The notes under the pieces: model-generated
Told to the model about the DNA's origin: nothing
Seen by the model: only the letters and a program-made list of their open reading frames with translations
Databases searched by the model: none
Part shown: one piece after another, positions 42,609-51,570 of the stretch
How positions within the stretch are numbered: position 1 is the first letter of the stretch
Layout of the letters: every line of letters begins with the position of its first letter
Origin: JAMXLO01 sp963812505
GTDB taxonomy: Bacteria > Pseudomonadota > Alphaproteobacteria > Acetobacterales > Acetobacteraceae
Direction: 5' to 3'
Assembly (NCBI GenBank): GCA_963812505.1
Contig: CAWEVM010000013.1
Span: 1 to 64,000 of the forward strand
Length of the DNA: 64,000 bases
Made by a program: the position numbers and the translations under genes

Positions 42609-44912
42609 ATGACGACGGGGGGCGCAGGCAGCGCTGGCACGAGGCCAACCCTCGCCCCCGTCTACGCGCCTGACGGTGCCGCGGTGGAGGTGGCGTCCCG
42701 CACGGCACCTTCACCGTTGCCTGTCGGTCTGGTTTCTGCAGGTCTGGCGGCAAAGCTTCGGGCGTATGACCCGAAGGCGGATACCGGGCTGATCGACGCC
42801 GCCTATACGCTGGCTGAGCGGGCTCACGGCACGCAGCGCCGCGACAACGGCGATCCCTACATCACGCACCCCCTTGCGGTGGCCGATATCCTGGCGGGGT
42901 ATCGGCTGGACACCGCCTCGATCGCCACCGGGCTGCTGCACGATGTGATCGAGGATACCCCGGTCAAGCTCCCGGAGATCCAGACTCGCTTCGGCGGCGA
43001 GATCGCCGGGCTGGTGGACGGGGTCACCAAGCTGACCCGGTTGGAACTGCAATCCGATCGCACGAAGCAGGCTGAGAACTTTCGCAAGCTGGTCCTGGCG
43101 ATCAGTCGCGACATCCGCGTGCTGCTGGTAAAGTTGGCCGACCGGCTACACAACATGCGCACGCTGCATTTCGTGCAGGATGCCGAGCGCCGCAGCCGGA
43201 TCGCGCGCGAGACGATGGAGATCTACGCACCGCTTGCCGAACGCATCGGCATGGACGCGGTGAAGACAGAGTTGCAGACGCTTGCCTTCGCACAGCTCGA
43301 TCCCGAGGCCTACGCGACCATCCAGGCGCGGTTGAATTTCCTGCGCGGTCAGGGCGCCGATGTGATCGAGGAAGTGCGGACCGAACTTATCCGCGTCTGC
43401 GAGGACGCCGGCGTGAAGGTGATCGAGGTCGCAGGACGTGAGAAGTCGCCCTATTCGATCTGGGAGAAGATGCATCGGCGCAACATCGCCTTCGAGCAGC
43501 TTTCCGACATCATGGCGTTCCGCATCGTCGTGCCGACCAAGGAGGCTTGCTACGGGGTACTGGGTGCCGTGCACTCGGCGTATCCGGTGATCGCCGGCCG
43601 CTTCAAGGATTACATCTCGACGCCGAAGTCGAACGGCTACCAGAGCCTGCACACCGGTGTGACGCTGCGCGAGCCGCGCAACCAGAAGATCGAAATCCAG
43701 ATCCGTACCGCCGAGATGAACAATGTGGCGGAAAACGGCGTCGCCGCGCACTGGGTCTACAAGGTGCCGGACAAGAAGACCGACAAGCGCGACCTGCAGC
43801 AGTTCCGCTGGGTACAGGACCTGCTGGAGATACTGGAGAATTCCGCGGCGCCCGACGATTTCCTCGAGAACACCAAGCTGGAACTTTACGAGGACCAGGT
43901 GTTCTGCTTCACGCCGAAGGGGCAACTGATCCAGTTGCCGCGCGGCGCGACACCGGTGGACTTTGCCTATGCGGTGCACAGCCAGGTGGGCGACGCCTGC
44001 GTCGGCGCTAAAATCAACGGCAGGCTGCTGCCGCTACGCCATCAGTTGCAGAACGGCGATCAGGTCGAGATCATGACCGCGCGTGGCGGCACGCCGTCGC
44101 CGCAATGGGAGCGCTTCGTCGTCACTGGCAAGGCGCGCGCCCGCATCCGCCGGTTCATTCATCAGCAACAGCGCCAGCAGCATCTCGATGCGGGGCGCGC
44201 GGAACTGGCGAAGGCGTTCCGCCAGGCGGGGGTCGACGGGTCGGAGAAGGCACTGGAGCCGGCGCTGAAGGCCCTGAAATACACCGGGGTGGACGATCTC
44301 TATATTGCGGTCGGCGCTGGCAATGTCGGCCCGAAGGACGTGGTGAACGCCGCCTATCCGGAACTGCGGCAGTCACCGCGTGCGCCACGCGTCATCCCGG
44401 CGCCACCACCGCGCGCGGCCGGTCGCCATCCGCATCGGTCCGACTTCGATATGCCGATCACCGGACTGGTGCCTGGCATGGCGTATCACTTCGCGGGCTG
44501 CTGCCATCCGGTGCCTGGCGACGACATCGTCGGTATTGTCACCACTGGCAAGGGCGTGACGATCCATGGGCGCGACTGCCCGACGCTCACCGGCTTTGCG
44601 GCGACGCCGGAGCGCTTCATCGAGGTGGATTGGAACTATACCGCGCTGAGCGGCGGCCGCGGCGACGGCAAGTCGCAGCACCACACGGCGCGGCTCAGCG
44701 TGATCGGCGCGAACGAACCGACATCGCTCGCCAACCTGACCAATGCGATCGCCAAGCAGGAAGGCGCAGTCGCCAGCCTGAAGATTGTCAACCGGCAGGC
44801 CGACTTCATCGAAGCGCTGGTGGACGTCGATGTGCGCGATGTGGCCCACCTGTCGAAAGTCATCGCCGGCCTGCGCGGTGCGGTCGGCGTCAAGGGCGTG
44901 GAAAGAGGCTAG
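42609..44912 (+). CDS. spoT: Bifunctional (p)ppGpp synthetase/hydrolase
   Basis: This single Rel/Spo protein makes and degrades (p)ppGpp in the stringent response. 767 residues: HD hydrolase domain (RRDNGDPYITHPLAVADILA, TGLLHDVIEDTPV), synthetase domain (VAGREKSPYSIWEKM, MAFRIVVPTKEACYGVLG, SNGYQSLHTGV, IEIQIRT), TGS domain (VFCFTPKGQLIQLPRGATPVDFAYAVHSQVGD, in outline), and a C-terminal ACT domain (IVNRQADFIEALVDVDVRD). Both catalytic halves keep their key residues. ATG 42609 lies just after rpoZ. An N-terminal ~40-residue extension precedes the HD domain. Confidence 0.97.
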   Translation: MTTGGAGSAGTRPTLAPVYAPDGAAVEVASRTAPSPLPVGLVSAGLAAKLRAYDPKADTGLIDAAYTLAERAHGTQRRDNGDPYITHPLAVADILAGYRLDTASIATGLLHDVIEDTPVKLPEIQTRFGGEIAGLVDGVTKLTRLELQSDRTKQAENFRKLVLAISRDIRVLLVKLADRLHNMRTLHFVQDAERRSRIARETMEIYAPLAERIGMDAVKTELQTLAFAQLDPEAYATIQARLNFLRGQGADVIEEVRTELIRVCEDAGVKVIEVAGREKSPYSIWEKMHRRNIAFEQLSDIMAFRIVVPTKEACYGVLGAVHSAYPVIAGRFKDYISTPKSNGYQSLHTGVTLREPRNQKIEIQIRTAEMNNVAENGVAAHWVYKVPDKKTDKRDLQQFRWVQDLLEILENSAAPDDFLENTKLELYEDQVFCFTPKGQLIQLPRGATPVDFAYAVHSQVGDACVGAKINGRLLPLRHQLQNGDQVEIMTARGGTPSPQWERFVVTGKARARIRRFIHQQQRQQHLDAGRAELAKAFRQAGVDGSEKALEPALKALKYTGVDDLYIAVGAGNVGPKDVVNAAYPELRQSPRAPRVIPAPPPRAAGRHPHRSDFDMPITGLVPGMAYHFAGCCHPVPGDDIVGIVTTGKGVTIHGRDCPTLTGFAATPERFIEVDWNYTALSGGRGDGKSQHHTARLSVIGANEPTSLANLTNAIAKQEGAVASLKIVNRQADFIEALVDVDVRDVAHLSKVIAGLRGAVGVKGVERG

Positions 44913-44923
44913 GGCGGGCGGGC

Positions 44924-45331
44924 GTGATTCTCGGCCTCGGCTCCGACATCTGCGACATCCGCCGCATCGAAGCGGCGATCGCGCGCCACGGTGACCGCTT
45001 CATCGCGCGCATCTTCACCGCGACGGAACGAGCCAGAGCGGAGCGCCGAACGGAGCGGATCCAGGCAGCGACCTACGCCAAGCGATTTGCCGCCAAAGAG
45101 GCGGCGGCGAAGGCGCTTGGCACCGGCTTCCGACGCGGTGTGTTCTTCTCGGACCTCGGCGTGGTGAACCTGCCGTCGGGGCAGCCGACCTTGCGCATGA
45201 CCGGCGGCGCGGCTGCGCGGCTGGCAGCGATCACGCCTGCGGGAATGCTTGCCGCGGTCGCATTGACCATGACGGATGAATACCCATACGCGTTCGCGCA
45301 GGTGATCATCTCGGCCGTGCCGGCGAACTAA
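44924..45331 (+). CDS. acpS: Holo-[acyl-carrier-protein] synthase
   Basis: AcpS moves the phosphopantetheine arm from CoA to the acyl carrier protein. 135 residues: GTG 44924 begins ILGLGSDICDIRRIEAAIARHG with the Mg-binding aspartate. FTATERARAERR and YAKRFAAKEAAAKALGTGFRRGVFFSD carry the second acidic site. The start is 11 bases after spoT. The lepB-rnc-era genes follow after one lipoprotein gene, a common alphaproteobacterial order. Confidence 0.95.
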   Translation: MILGLGSDICDIRRIEAAIARHGDRFIARIFTATERARAERRTERIQAATYAKRFAAKEAAAKALGTGFRRGVFFSDLGVVNLPSGQPTLRMTGGAAARLAAITPAGMLAAVALTMTDEYPYAFAQVIISAVPAN

Positions 45332-45343
45332 GAGGAGCGACCC

Positions 45344-45745
45344 ATGCGACGGATTGCCGCGCTGTTGGCGCTGACGGTCGGTGCATCGCTGCTCGCCGGC
45401 TGTGTGTACGACCCGTACACGGGGACTTGGCAGCCGTGCTGCAACTATTACGGCTCCCCGTATTATCGGTATCCGCCGCCGTACTATCCGTACGGCTATC
45501 CGCCCGGGCCTTATATGCCGCCGCAAGGTCAGCCCCCACCGCAAGGTCAGCCGGGTGCATATCCGAGCCAGCCGGCGGAGCCGCCGCCTGGACCTGGCGC
45601 CAGCAATAATCCACTGCCCGGCATGCCGATGGTGGCGGCGAACTTCGGTGCGATCGACCTCGATCACAACAGCTACGTCACAACGCTTGAAGTGCACGCC
45701 CTCGCCGCCCAACGGCGCGATGAGCCTGGTGAGGTAGGTCAGTAG
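45344..45745 (+). CDS. Proline/tyrosine-rich lipoprotein
   Basis: 133 residues. Signal peptide MRRIAALLALTVGASLLAGC (lipobox LAGC, Cys20). A low-complexity segment then repeats YRYPPPYYPYGYPPGPY and PPQGQ units. The C-terminal region FGAIDLDHNSYVTTLEVHA could be a remnant of an EF-hand-like stretch (DLDHNSY). The segment is typical of cell-envelope-exposed proteins. Between acpS and lepB; function unknown. Confidence 0.65.
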   Translation: MRRIAALLALTVGASLLAGCVYDPYTGTWQPCCNYYGSPYYRYPPPYYPYGYPPGPYMPPQGQPPPQGQPGAYPSQPAEPPPGPGASNNPLPGMPMVAANFGAIDLDHNSYVTTLEVHALAAQRRDEPGEVGQ

Positions 45746-45846
45746 AGGATCGAGCAGAGCCGCGCACGAAGGCCGGCGGCTCGCTTGACACGCCATCCCC
45801 CCCTGGGCTTGATCCGCCCGGATTTTGCACGGAAGCCCACGGCCAC

Positions 45847-46599
45847 ATGGCGACCAAGGTCAAGGCCAAGCGCCAATCAAACGCTTGGGTCGAAAACGCA
45901 AAGACGATCATCTATGCCGGCTTGATAGCCGTCGTGGTGCGTACTGTCCTGTTTGAGCCATTCAACATACCATCCGGCAGCATGATCCCTACTTTGCTGG
46001 TCGGCGACTACCTGTTCGTCTCAAAATACAGCTACGGCTATTCTCGATATTCGCTGCCGTTCGGCTGGCCGCCATTCTCAGGGCGCATCTTCGGCAGCCT
46101 GCCGAAGCGGGGTGACGTCGCGGTGTTCAAGTATCCCCGCGACAACTCGACCGACTACATCAAGCGCATTGTGGGCCTGCCCGGCGACCACATTCAGGTG
46201 CGGCAGGGCCAGCTCTACATCAATGGCCAACTCTGCCCGCGTCAGCCGGAAGGCGACTATGTCGCCGACGACAACGGCATCCACATGGTGCTGCGGCTGT
46301 ATCAGGAAACGCTGCCGGACGGCGTGAAGCACGACATCATCAAGGCGACCGACGAAGGCGACGTGAACAACACGCCAGAATACGTGGTGCCGCCCGACCA
46401 TGTGTTCGCAATGGGCGACAACCGCGACAACTCCGCCGACAGTCGTTTCATGAATGGCGTCGGCTTTGTGCCGGTGGAGAACCTGGTGGGGCGGGCGGAG
46501 ATCATCTTCTTCTCGGTCGATGCCGAGGACCCGTGGTGGGAATTCTGGTGGTGGCCGTTCGAGATCCGCTGGAATCGCCTGGCGATGATCATCCACTGA
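45847..46599 (+). CDS. lepB: Signal peptidase I
   Basis: LepB cleaves Sec signal peptides at the outer face of the inner membrane. 250 residues with one N-terminal membrane segment (IIYAGLIAVVVRTVLF). Catalytic serine box FNIPSGSMIPTLLVGDYLFVSK, lysine box RGDVAVFKYPRDNSTDYIKRIVGLPGD in outline (lysine in YIKRIVG), and FAMGDNRDNSADSRF. All catalytic residues are present. It precedes rnc by two bases. Confidence 0.97.
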   Translation: MATKVKAKRQSNAWVENAKTIIYAGLIAVVVRTVLFEPFNIPSGSMIPTLLVGDYLFVSKYSYGYSRYSLPFGWPPFSGRIFGSLPKRGDVAVFKYPRDNSTDYIKRIVGLPGDHIQVRQGQLYINGQLCPRQPEGDYVADDNGIHMVLRLYQETLPDGVKHDIIKATDEGDVNNTPEYVVPPDHVFAMGDNRDNSADSRFMNGVGFVPVENLVGRAEIIFFSVDAEDPWWEFWWWPFEIRWNRLAMIIH

Positions 46600-46601
46600 G
46601 C

Positions 46602-47288
46602 GTGCCTGCGTTGAGTACGCCGATCGAGACCATCCTCGGCCACGAGTTCGCCCGCCCCGAACTGCTCCGTGAAGCAATGACCCACCGATCGGCGGTGCAC
46701 GGGCGCGACCGCCGCCGCGGCAAGGGATCCAACGAGCGGATGGAGTTCGTCGGTGATCGCGTTCTTGGCCTGCTGATTGCCGAGTGGCTGGCGGAGCGCT
46801 TCCCGCAGGAACAGGAGGGTGATCTGGGTCGCAGGCTGGCCGTGCTGGTGTCGCAGCCGGTGCTTGCCGAGGTGGCAGAGACGATCGGCCTCGGCGAGGC
46901 GCTGTCCGTGGCGCCCGGCGAGGCGAAGGCCGGTGTGCGGCGGCGCTCCACCGTTCTGGCCGATGCGTTGGAGGCGGCGCTGGGCGCGGTCTATCTTGAC
47001 GGCGGCCTGGAGCCCGCGCGTGCGGTTGTGCGGCGCGCGTGGGAAACTGCAATGAGCCGACTCGAGACGCCACCGAAGGATGCCAAGACGATGCTGCAGG
47101 AGTGGGTGCAGGCGCGCGGCCTCGGATTGCCGACCTACATCGTCGCCTCGCGCGTGGGCCCGCCGCATGCGCCGGAATTTGTCGTGACGGTGAGCGCCAG
47201 CGGCTTTATTGGCTCCGGCGCCGGCGGCAGCAAGCGCGTGGCCGAACAGATTGCGGCGCAGGATCTGCTGCGGGCACTCGGCGCGTGA
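46602..47288 (+). CDS. rnc: Ribonuclease III
   Basis: This RNase cleaves double-stranded RNA in rRNA maturation. The signature NERMEFVGDRVLGLLIAEWL (about residues 45-64) contains the catalytic acidic residues, with a second set in LADALEAALGAVYLDGG. The C-terminal dsRNA-binding domain shows PKDAKTMLQEWVQARG and GSGAGGSKRVAEQIAAQDLL. GTG 46602, two bases after the lepB stop, gives 228 residues; TTG 46611 is also possible. The stop overlaps the era start (GTGA). Confidence 0.95.
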   Translation: MPALSTPIETILGHEFARPELLREAMTHRSAVHGRDRRRGKGSNERMEFVGDRVLGLLIAEWLAERFPQEQEGDLGRRLAVLVSQPVLAEVAETIGLGEALSVAPGEAKAGVRRRSTVLADALEAALGAVYLDGGLEPARAVVRRAWETAMSRLETPPKDAKTMLQEWVQARGLGLPTYIVASRVGPPHAPEFVVTVSASGFIGSGAGGSKRVAEQIAAQDLLRALGA

Positions 47289-48202
47289 CCTCCGGGTCAA
47301 GTCCGGTGGCAGGCTCGCGGTGCGGCTTTGTCGCGGTTGCGGGTGCGCCGAACGCGGGCAAGTCCACGCTGGTCAATCGGCTTGCCGGTGCGAAGCTTTC
47401 CATCGTGACGCCGAAAGCCCAGACGACGCGCTTCCGTGTGCTGGGCATTATGCTGCGCGGCGTGAGCCAGGTGCTGCTGGTCGACACGCCGGGCATCTTC
47501 ACGCCACGCCGGCGCCTGGATCGCGCGATGGTGGCCGCGGCATGGACCGGCGTGCGGGATGCGGACCTGACCTTGCTGCTGGTCGATGTCAAGGATGGCG
47601 CAACCGAGGCGGTGTGCCGGATCGCCTCGACCTTGGCAGAGCAGCAGCGGCGAAGCTGGCTCGTGCTGAACAAGGTCGATCGGATGCCGGCGCCCAATTT
47701 GCTGCCGCTGACCGCGTCGCTGACAGCTTTGGCGCCGTTCGAGCAGACTTTCATGGTGAGCGCCACGACCGGCGATGGCGTCGATCAGTTGGCCGATGCG
47801 TTGGCCGGCGCGGTGCCCGAGGGGCCGCATCTTTATCCGGACGATGACCTCACCGATCTGCCGGACAGGCTCCTGGCGGCGGAGATCGTGCGCGAACAGA
47901 TCTTCCTGCAGACGCACGAAGAGGTGCCCTATGGCACGACTGTCGAAACCGAGGACTGGCAGGAGCGCAAGGATGGTTCGGTGCGCATCGAGGCGACCGT
48001 GTATGTCGCTCGTCCCGGCCACAAGGCGATCCTGATCGGCGAGGGCGGCAGCCGCATCAAGACGATCGGTGCGAGGGCCCGTGAGGAACTGGCGGGACTG
48101 CTGGAGCGCAAGGTGCATCTGTTCCTCAACGTGAAACAGCGCGCGGGATGGGACGAGGAAACGGCACGGCTGCGGGCGATCGGACTGGAGGATACGAAGT
48201 AG
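47285..48202 (+). CDS. era: GTPase Era
   Basis: Era is a 16S rRNA-binding GTPase for 30S assembly. 305 residues: G1 GAPNAGKSTLVNRLAG, PKAQTTRFRVLGI (G2), LVDTPGIFTP (G3), LNKVDRM (G4), and a C-terminal KH domain (YVARPGHKAILIGEGGSRIKTIGARAREEL, in outline, with GEGGSRIK). GTG 47285 overlaps the rnc stop; upstream in-frame codons belong to the rnc region. Coupled translation with rnc is expected. Confidence 0.96.
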   Translation: MTSGSSPVAGSRCGFVAVAGAPNAGKSTLVNRLAGAKLSIVTPKAQTTRFRVLGIMLRGVSQVLLVDTPGIFTPRRRLDRAMVAAAWTGVRDADLTLLLVDVKDGATEAVCRIASTLAEQQRRSWLVLNKVDRMPAPNLLPLTASLTALAPFEQTFMVSATTGDGVDQLADALAGAVPEGPHLYPDDDLTDLPDRLLAAEIVREQIFLQTHEEVPYGTTVETEDWQERKDGSVRIEATVYVARPGHKAILIGEGGSRIKTIGARAREELAGLLERKVHLFLNVKQRAGWDEETARLRAIGLEDTK

Positions 48203-48252
48203 CGGTCCATTCATGGATCGCCGATAGGTGTCAGGCCGAAGGAGAACTCCTG

Positions 48253-48510
48253 ATGCCTGACACGCTTGAGCCGGGCGGTGGCGGCCGGTATCCTTCTGAC
48301 ATGGAAAGCCGCGTTGCCGTATTGGAACAGATTGCTCGCACGACGACGGCCAGTCTGGAACGGATCGAGCGACGGATGGATGCTTCGGCCGCCGAGCAAA
48401 TGGCCGATTTCCGCCGGCTGCTGGGCATCATGCTGGGTGGCTTCACGGCAATGCTGGGTGGGGTCGGAGCATTGTTCGGCGTGATGGCGCACGGCTTTCA
48501 CTGGTTGTAG
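48253..48510 (+). CDS. Small tail-anchored membrane protein with a coiled coil
   Basis: 85 residues: an N-terminal Gly/Pro stretch, a predicted coiled coil (MESRVAVLEQIARTTTASLERIERRMD, in outline), and a C-terminal membrane segment (LLGIMLGGFTAMLGGVGALFGVM). The layout resembles haemolysin XhlA-type phage proteins, but there is no other phage gene nearby. ATG 48253 follows ggagaactcct. It lies between era and recO in the same direction. Confidence 0.65.
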   Translation: MPDTLEPGGGGRYPSDMESRVAVLEQIARTTTASLERIERRMDASAAEQMADFRRLLGIMLGGFTAMLGGVGALFGVMAHGFHWL

Positions 48511-48544
48511 TCATTCAGCTGAAACCTGCTGGTCGGCCGTCACT

Positions 48545-49300
48545 ATGGACTGGGACGCACCCGCAATCGTGCTCGACGCGCGGCCGTACGGCGAAGGCGA
48601 CGCCATCGCCACGGTGATGACGGCGGAGCATGGTGCGCATCGCGGCCTGGCGCGCGGCGGCGCGGCACGAGGTCGCACGGCGATCTGGCAACCCGGCAAT
48701 CTGGTGCAGGTGCGCTGGGTCGCACGGCTGGCCGAGCAGCTTGGCAGCTTCAGCGCGGAACTGGTGCATCCGGCGGCGGCGCTCGCCATGGACGATGCGC
48801 TTCCCTTGGCAATGCTCTCGGCGCTCTGCGCGGTGGCGGAAGGAGCATTGCCGGAACGGCAACCTCATCCGCGCGTCTTCGAGGGTCTGGTGCACCTGAT
48901 CGCGCATCTGTCACAGGCGGAGGCGATGCTTGGCGACCTGGTCCGCTGGGAGACCGTCCTGCTCGCCGATCTCGGCTACGGCCTCGATCTCATGAGTTGC
49001 GCTGTGACCGGCGCGACGGCGGGCCTGGCCTTCGTCTCGCCGAAGACCGGCCGTGCCGTGACCGCGGAAGGCGCCGGCGCCTGGACCTCACGGCTGCTGC
49101 GTCTGCCGTCCTTCCTGGTGGGCGGCAACGAAGCCACGCCGGCGGACTGCCGCGACGGACTGCGACTGACCGGGCACTTCCTGGCGCGCGACGCATTCGG
49201 CCATCACCATCGTCCACTGCCGGCCGCGCGACAGATGCTATACGACCGCGTGGCGGCGCTGGCCGCCGACGCCGAATCGGAGCAGCAGGATGCCGGATGA
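48545..49300 (+). CDS. recO: DNA repair protein RecO
   Basis: RecO helps load RecA on SSB-coated single-stranded DNA. 251 residues: WDAPAIVLDARPYGEGDAIATVMTAEHGAHRGLARGG, in outline, forms the OB-fold start, with LVHPAAALAMDDALPLAML following. The central helical domain has DLVRWETVLLADLGYGLDL and a CAVTG element that lacks the usual four-cysteine zinc site. The C-terminus overlaps parC by 11 bases. Confidence 0.92.
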   Translation: MDWDAPAIVLDARPYGEGDAIATVMTAEHGAHRGLARGGAARGRTAIWQPGNLVQVRWVARLAEQLGSFSAELVHPAAALAMDDALPLAMLSALCAVAEGALPERQPHPRVFEGLVHLIAHLSQAEAMLGDLVRWETVLLADLGYGLDLMSCAVTGATAGLAFVSPKTGRAVTAEGAGAWTSRLLRLPSFLVGGNEATPADCRDGLRLTGHFLARDAFGHHHRPLPAARQMLYDRVAALAADAESEQQDAG

Positions 49301-51506
49301 CCTGATCGGCCGCGTCGAGGACACGCGGCTGTCGGACGCGCTGTCGGAACGTTATCTGGCCTACGCGCTTTCCACCATCATGTCGCGCTCGCTGCCGGAT
49401 GTGCGCGACGGACTGAAGCCGGTGCACCGGCGGCTGATCTATGCGATGCACCTGCTGCGGCTCGATCCCACTGCCGGGTTCAAGAAGTGCGCCCGCGTGG
49501 TGGGCGACGTGATCGGCAAGTTCCACCCGCATGGCGACGTGGCCGTGTACGATGCGCTGGTCCGCCTCGCCCAGGAATTCGCGGCGCGTTTCCCTCTGGT
49601 CGAGGGCCAGGGCAATTTCGGCAATATCGATGGCGATAACGCCGCGGCGATGCGCTACACCGAAGCGCGCCTTACCGAGGTCGCTCGTGCGCTGCTGTCC
49701 GGCATTGATGAAGATGCGGTCGATTTCCGTCCCACATATGATGGCGAGGAAAGCGAACCGATCGTCCTGCCCGGTGCGTTCCCCAACCTGCTCGCCAATG
49801 GCGCAGCGGGGATCGCCGTGGGCATGGCGACGTCAATCCCGCCGCACAACGCAGGCGAGGTCTGCGCGGCCGCCATTCACCTGATCCGCCGTCCGCAGGC
49901 AACGACGGCAGAGCTGCTCGCCCACATGCCGGGGCCGGATTTCCCGACCGGCGGCGTGCTGGTGGAGGACGCGGCGGCGATCCTGACGGCCTACGAGACG
50001 GGGCGCGGCGGCTTCCGCGTGCGCGCAAGATGGACGGTGGAGAAGGGCAAACACGGCACCTGGCAGATCGTCGTCACGGAGATCCCCTATCAGGTGCAGA
50101 AGGCGAAGCTGGTCGAGCAGATCGCCCAACTGATGGAGGAGCGCAAGCTGCCGCTGCTCGGCGATGTGCGCGACGAGAGCACCGAACTGGTGCGCCTCGT
50201 GTTGGAACCGAAGACGCGCGGCGTCGAGCCCGAAGTGCTGATGGAGACCATGTTCCGCGCCTCGGCGCTGGAGGCGCGGTTTCCGCTGAACATGAATGTG
50301 CTGGATGCGACGCGCACACCGCGCGTGATGTCGCTGGCCGAGGTGCTGCGCGCATGGCTCGATCACCGCCATGAGGTGTTGGTGCGCCGCACGCGTCATC
50401 GGCTGGCGGCGATAGAACGCCGCATCGAGATTCTCGATGGCTATCTGCTGGTCTACCTGAACGTCGACGAGGTGATCCGGATCATCCGCAACGAGGATGA
50501 ACCAAAGCCGCGGCTGATCCAGCGCTTCAAGCTGACCGACACACAGGCCGAGGCGATCTTGAATATGCGGCTGCGCTCGCTGCGCAGGCTCGAGGAAATG
50601 GAGATCCGCAAGGAGCACAAGGCGCTGGCAAAGGAGCGCAAGGACATGCAGGCGCTGCTGAAGGACGACACGCTGCGCTGGGACCGCATCGCTGGGGAGC
50701 TCGACGAGACCCGCAAGAAATTCGGCTCGGGAGCGCTGGGCGCACGTCGCACGGAGCTTGGCGCGGCGCCGGCGATGGTGGAGGTTGCCAGCGAGGCGTT
50801 CGTCGAGCGCGAACCGATCACTGTCATCCTGTCCGACAAGGGATGGATCCGCGCGGTGAGGGGACACATCGGCGAGGACGCCGAGTTGCGTTTCAAGGAA
50901 GGTGACCGTTTGAAGCGGCTGGTCAACTGCCAGACCACCGACCGGCTGACGCTGTTCGGCACCAATGGGCGCGCCTACACGCTGCGGGCGGCCGATCTGC
51001 CACGCGGGCGCGGGGACGGCCAGCCGGTGCGCGTGCTCGCCGAGCTGACCAACGAGGACGATGTCGCCACCATGTTCATCGCGACCGAGGGTGGACGCTA
51101 TCTCGTCGCCTCATCGACCGGCCGGGGCTTTGTCGTGCCGGCGGTGGAGCTTGCCGCCGAGAAGCGCACCGGCAAGCAGGTGCTGAACCTGCGGCCCGGC
51201 GAGGAGGCGGCGGTGTGCGCGCCCGCCGATGGCGACCATGTCGCGATCATCGGCAGCAACCGCAAGCTGCTGATCTTCCCGCTGGACCAGGTACCGGAGA
51301 TGGCGCGGGGCGGCGGGGTGATCCTGCAGCGCTATCGCGAGGGTGGGCTGGGAGACGCCAAGGTGTTCCGCCTTGCCGATGGCCTGACCTGGCAGTTGGG
51401 TGACAGGACACGCACGGAGACCAACCTGCGCGACTGGATCGGCGAACGCGCGCAGGCCGGCCGGCTGCCACCCAACGGTTTCCCCCGATCAGGACGCTTT
51501 GGCTGA
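49290..51506 (+). CDS. parC: DNA topoisomerase IV subunit A
   Basis: ParC with ParE decatenates daughter chromosomes. 738 residues. Signature parts are LSERYLAYALSTIMSRSLPDVRDGLKPVHRR in outline, GDVIGKFHPHGDVAVYDALVRLAQ, and AAMRYTEARL with the DNA-linking tyrosine. The coiled-coil/C-gate region (RRIEILDGYLLVYLNVDEVI) comes next, and a reduced C-terminal domain of beta-pinwheel blades ends TRTETNLRDWIGERAQAGR. The ATG lies inside recO, so translation is probably coupled. Confidence 0.96.
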   Translation: MPDDLIGRVEDTRLSDALSERYLAYALSTIMSRSLPDVRDGLKPVHRRLIYAMHLLRLDPTAGFKKCARVVGDVIGKFHPHGDVAVYDALVRLAQEFAARFPLVEGQGNFGNIDGDNAAAMRYTEARLTEVARALLSGIDEDAVDFRPTYDGEESEPIVLPGAFPNLLANGAAGIAVGMATSIPPHNAGEVCAAAIHLIRRPQATTAELLAHMPGPDFPTGGVLVEDAAAILTAYETGRGGFRVRARWTVEKGKHGTWQIVVTEIPYQVQKAKLVEQIAQLMEERKLPLLGDVRDESTELVRLVLEPKTRGVEPEVLMETMFRASALEARFPLNMNVLDATRTPRVMSLAEVLRAWLDHRHEVLVRRTRHRLAAIERRIEILDGYLLVYLNVDEVIRIIRNEDEPKPRLIQRFKLTDTQAEAILNMRLRSLRRLEEMEIRKEHKALAKERKDMQALLKDDTLRWDRIAGELDETRKKFGSGALGARRTELGAAPAMVEVASEAFVEREPITVILSDKGWIRAVRGHIGEDAELRFKEGDRLKRLVNCQTTDRLTLFGTNGRAYTLRAADLPRGRGDGQPVRVLAELTNEDDVATMFIATEGGRYLVASSTGRGFVVPAVELAAEKRTGKQVLNLRPGEEAAVCAPADGDHVAIIGSNRKLLIFPLDQVPEMARGGGVILQRYREGGLGDAKVFRLADGLTWQLGDRTRTETNLRDWIGERAQAGRLPPNGFPRSGRFG

Positions 51507-51507
51507 C

Positions 51508-51538
51508 TTGACTGCGACGGCGGCAGGCCGTGTATACG
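51508..51538 (+). promoter_or_regulatory. Promoter of the 51571 binding-protein gene
   Basis: TTGACT at 51508-51513, with TGTATA at 51531-51536 (17-base spacing) or TATACG at 51533-51538 (19). It starts directly after the parC stop, separating the housekeeping cluster from the transporter gene. Confidence 0.5.
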
Positions 51539-51570
51539 CCACCACATAATGTTTCGAGGAGTAATCGTCC

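Noticed and set aside
44105..44923. Long frame upstream of acpS within spoT
   Set aside because: It is an alternative frame of spoT; the AcpS family begins at GTG 44924.
48253..48510. Evidence for a prophage around the XhlA-like small protein
   Set aside because: No other phage gene, integrase or attachment site in the surrounding 10 kb, which is all core housekeeping.
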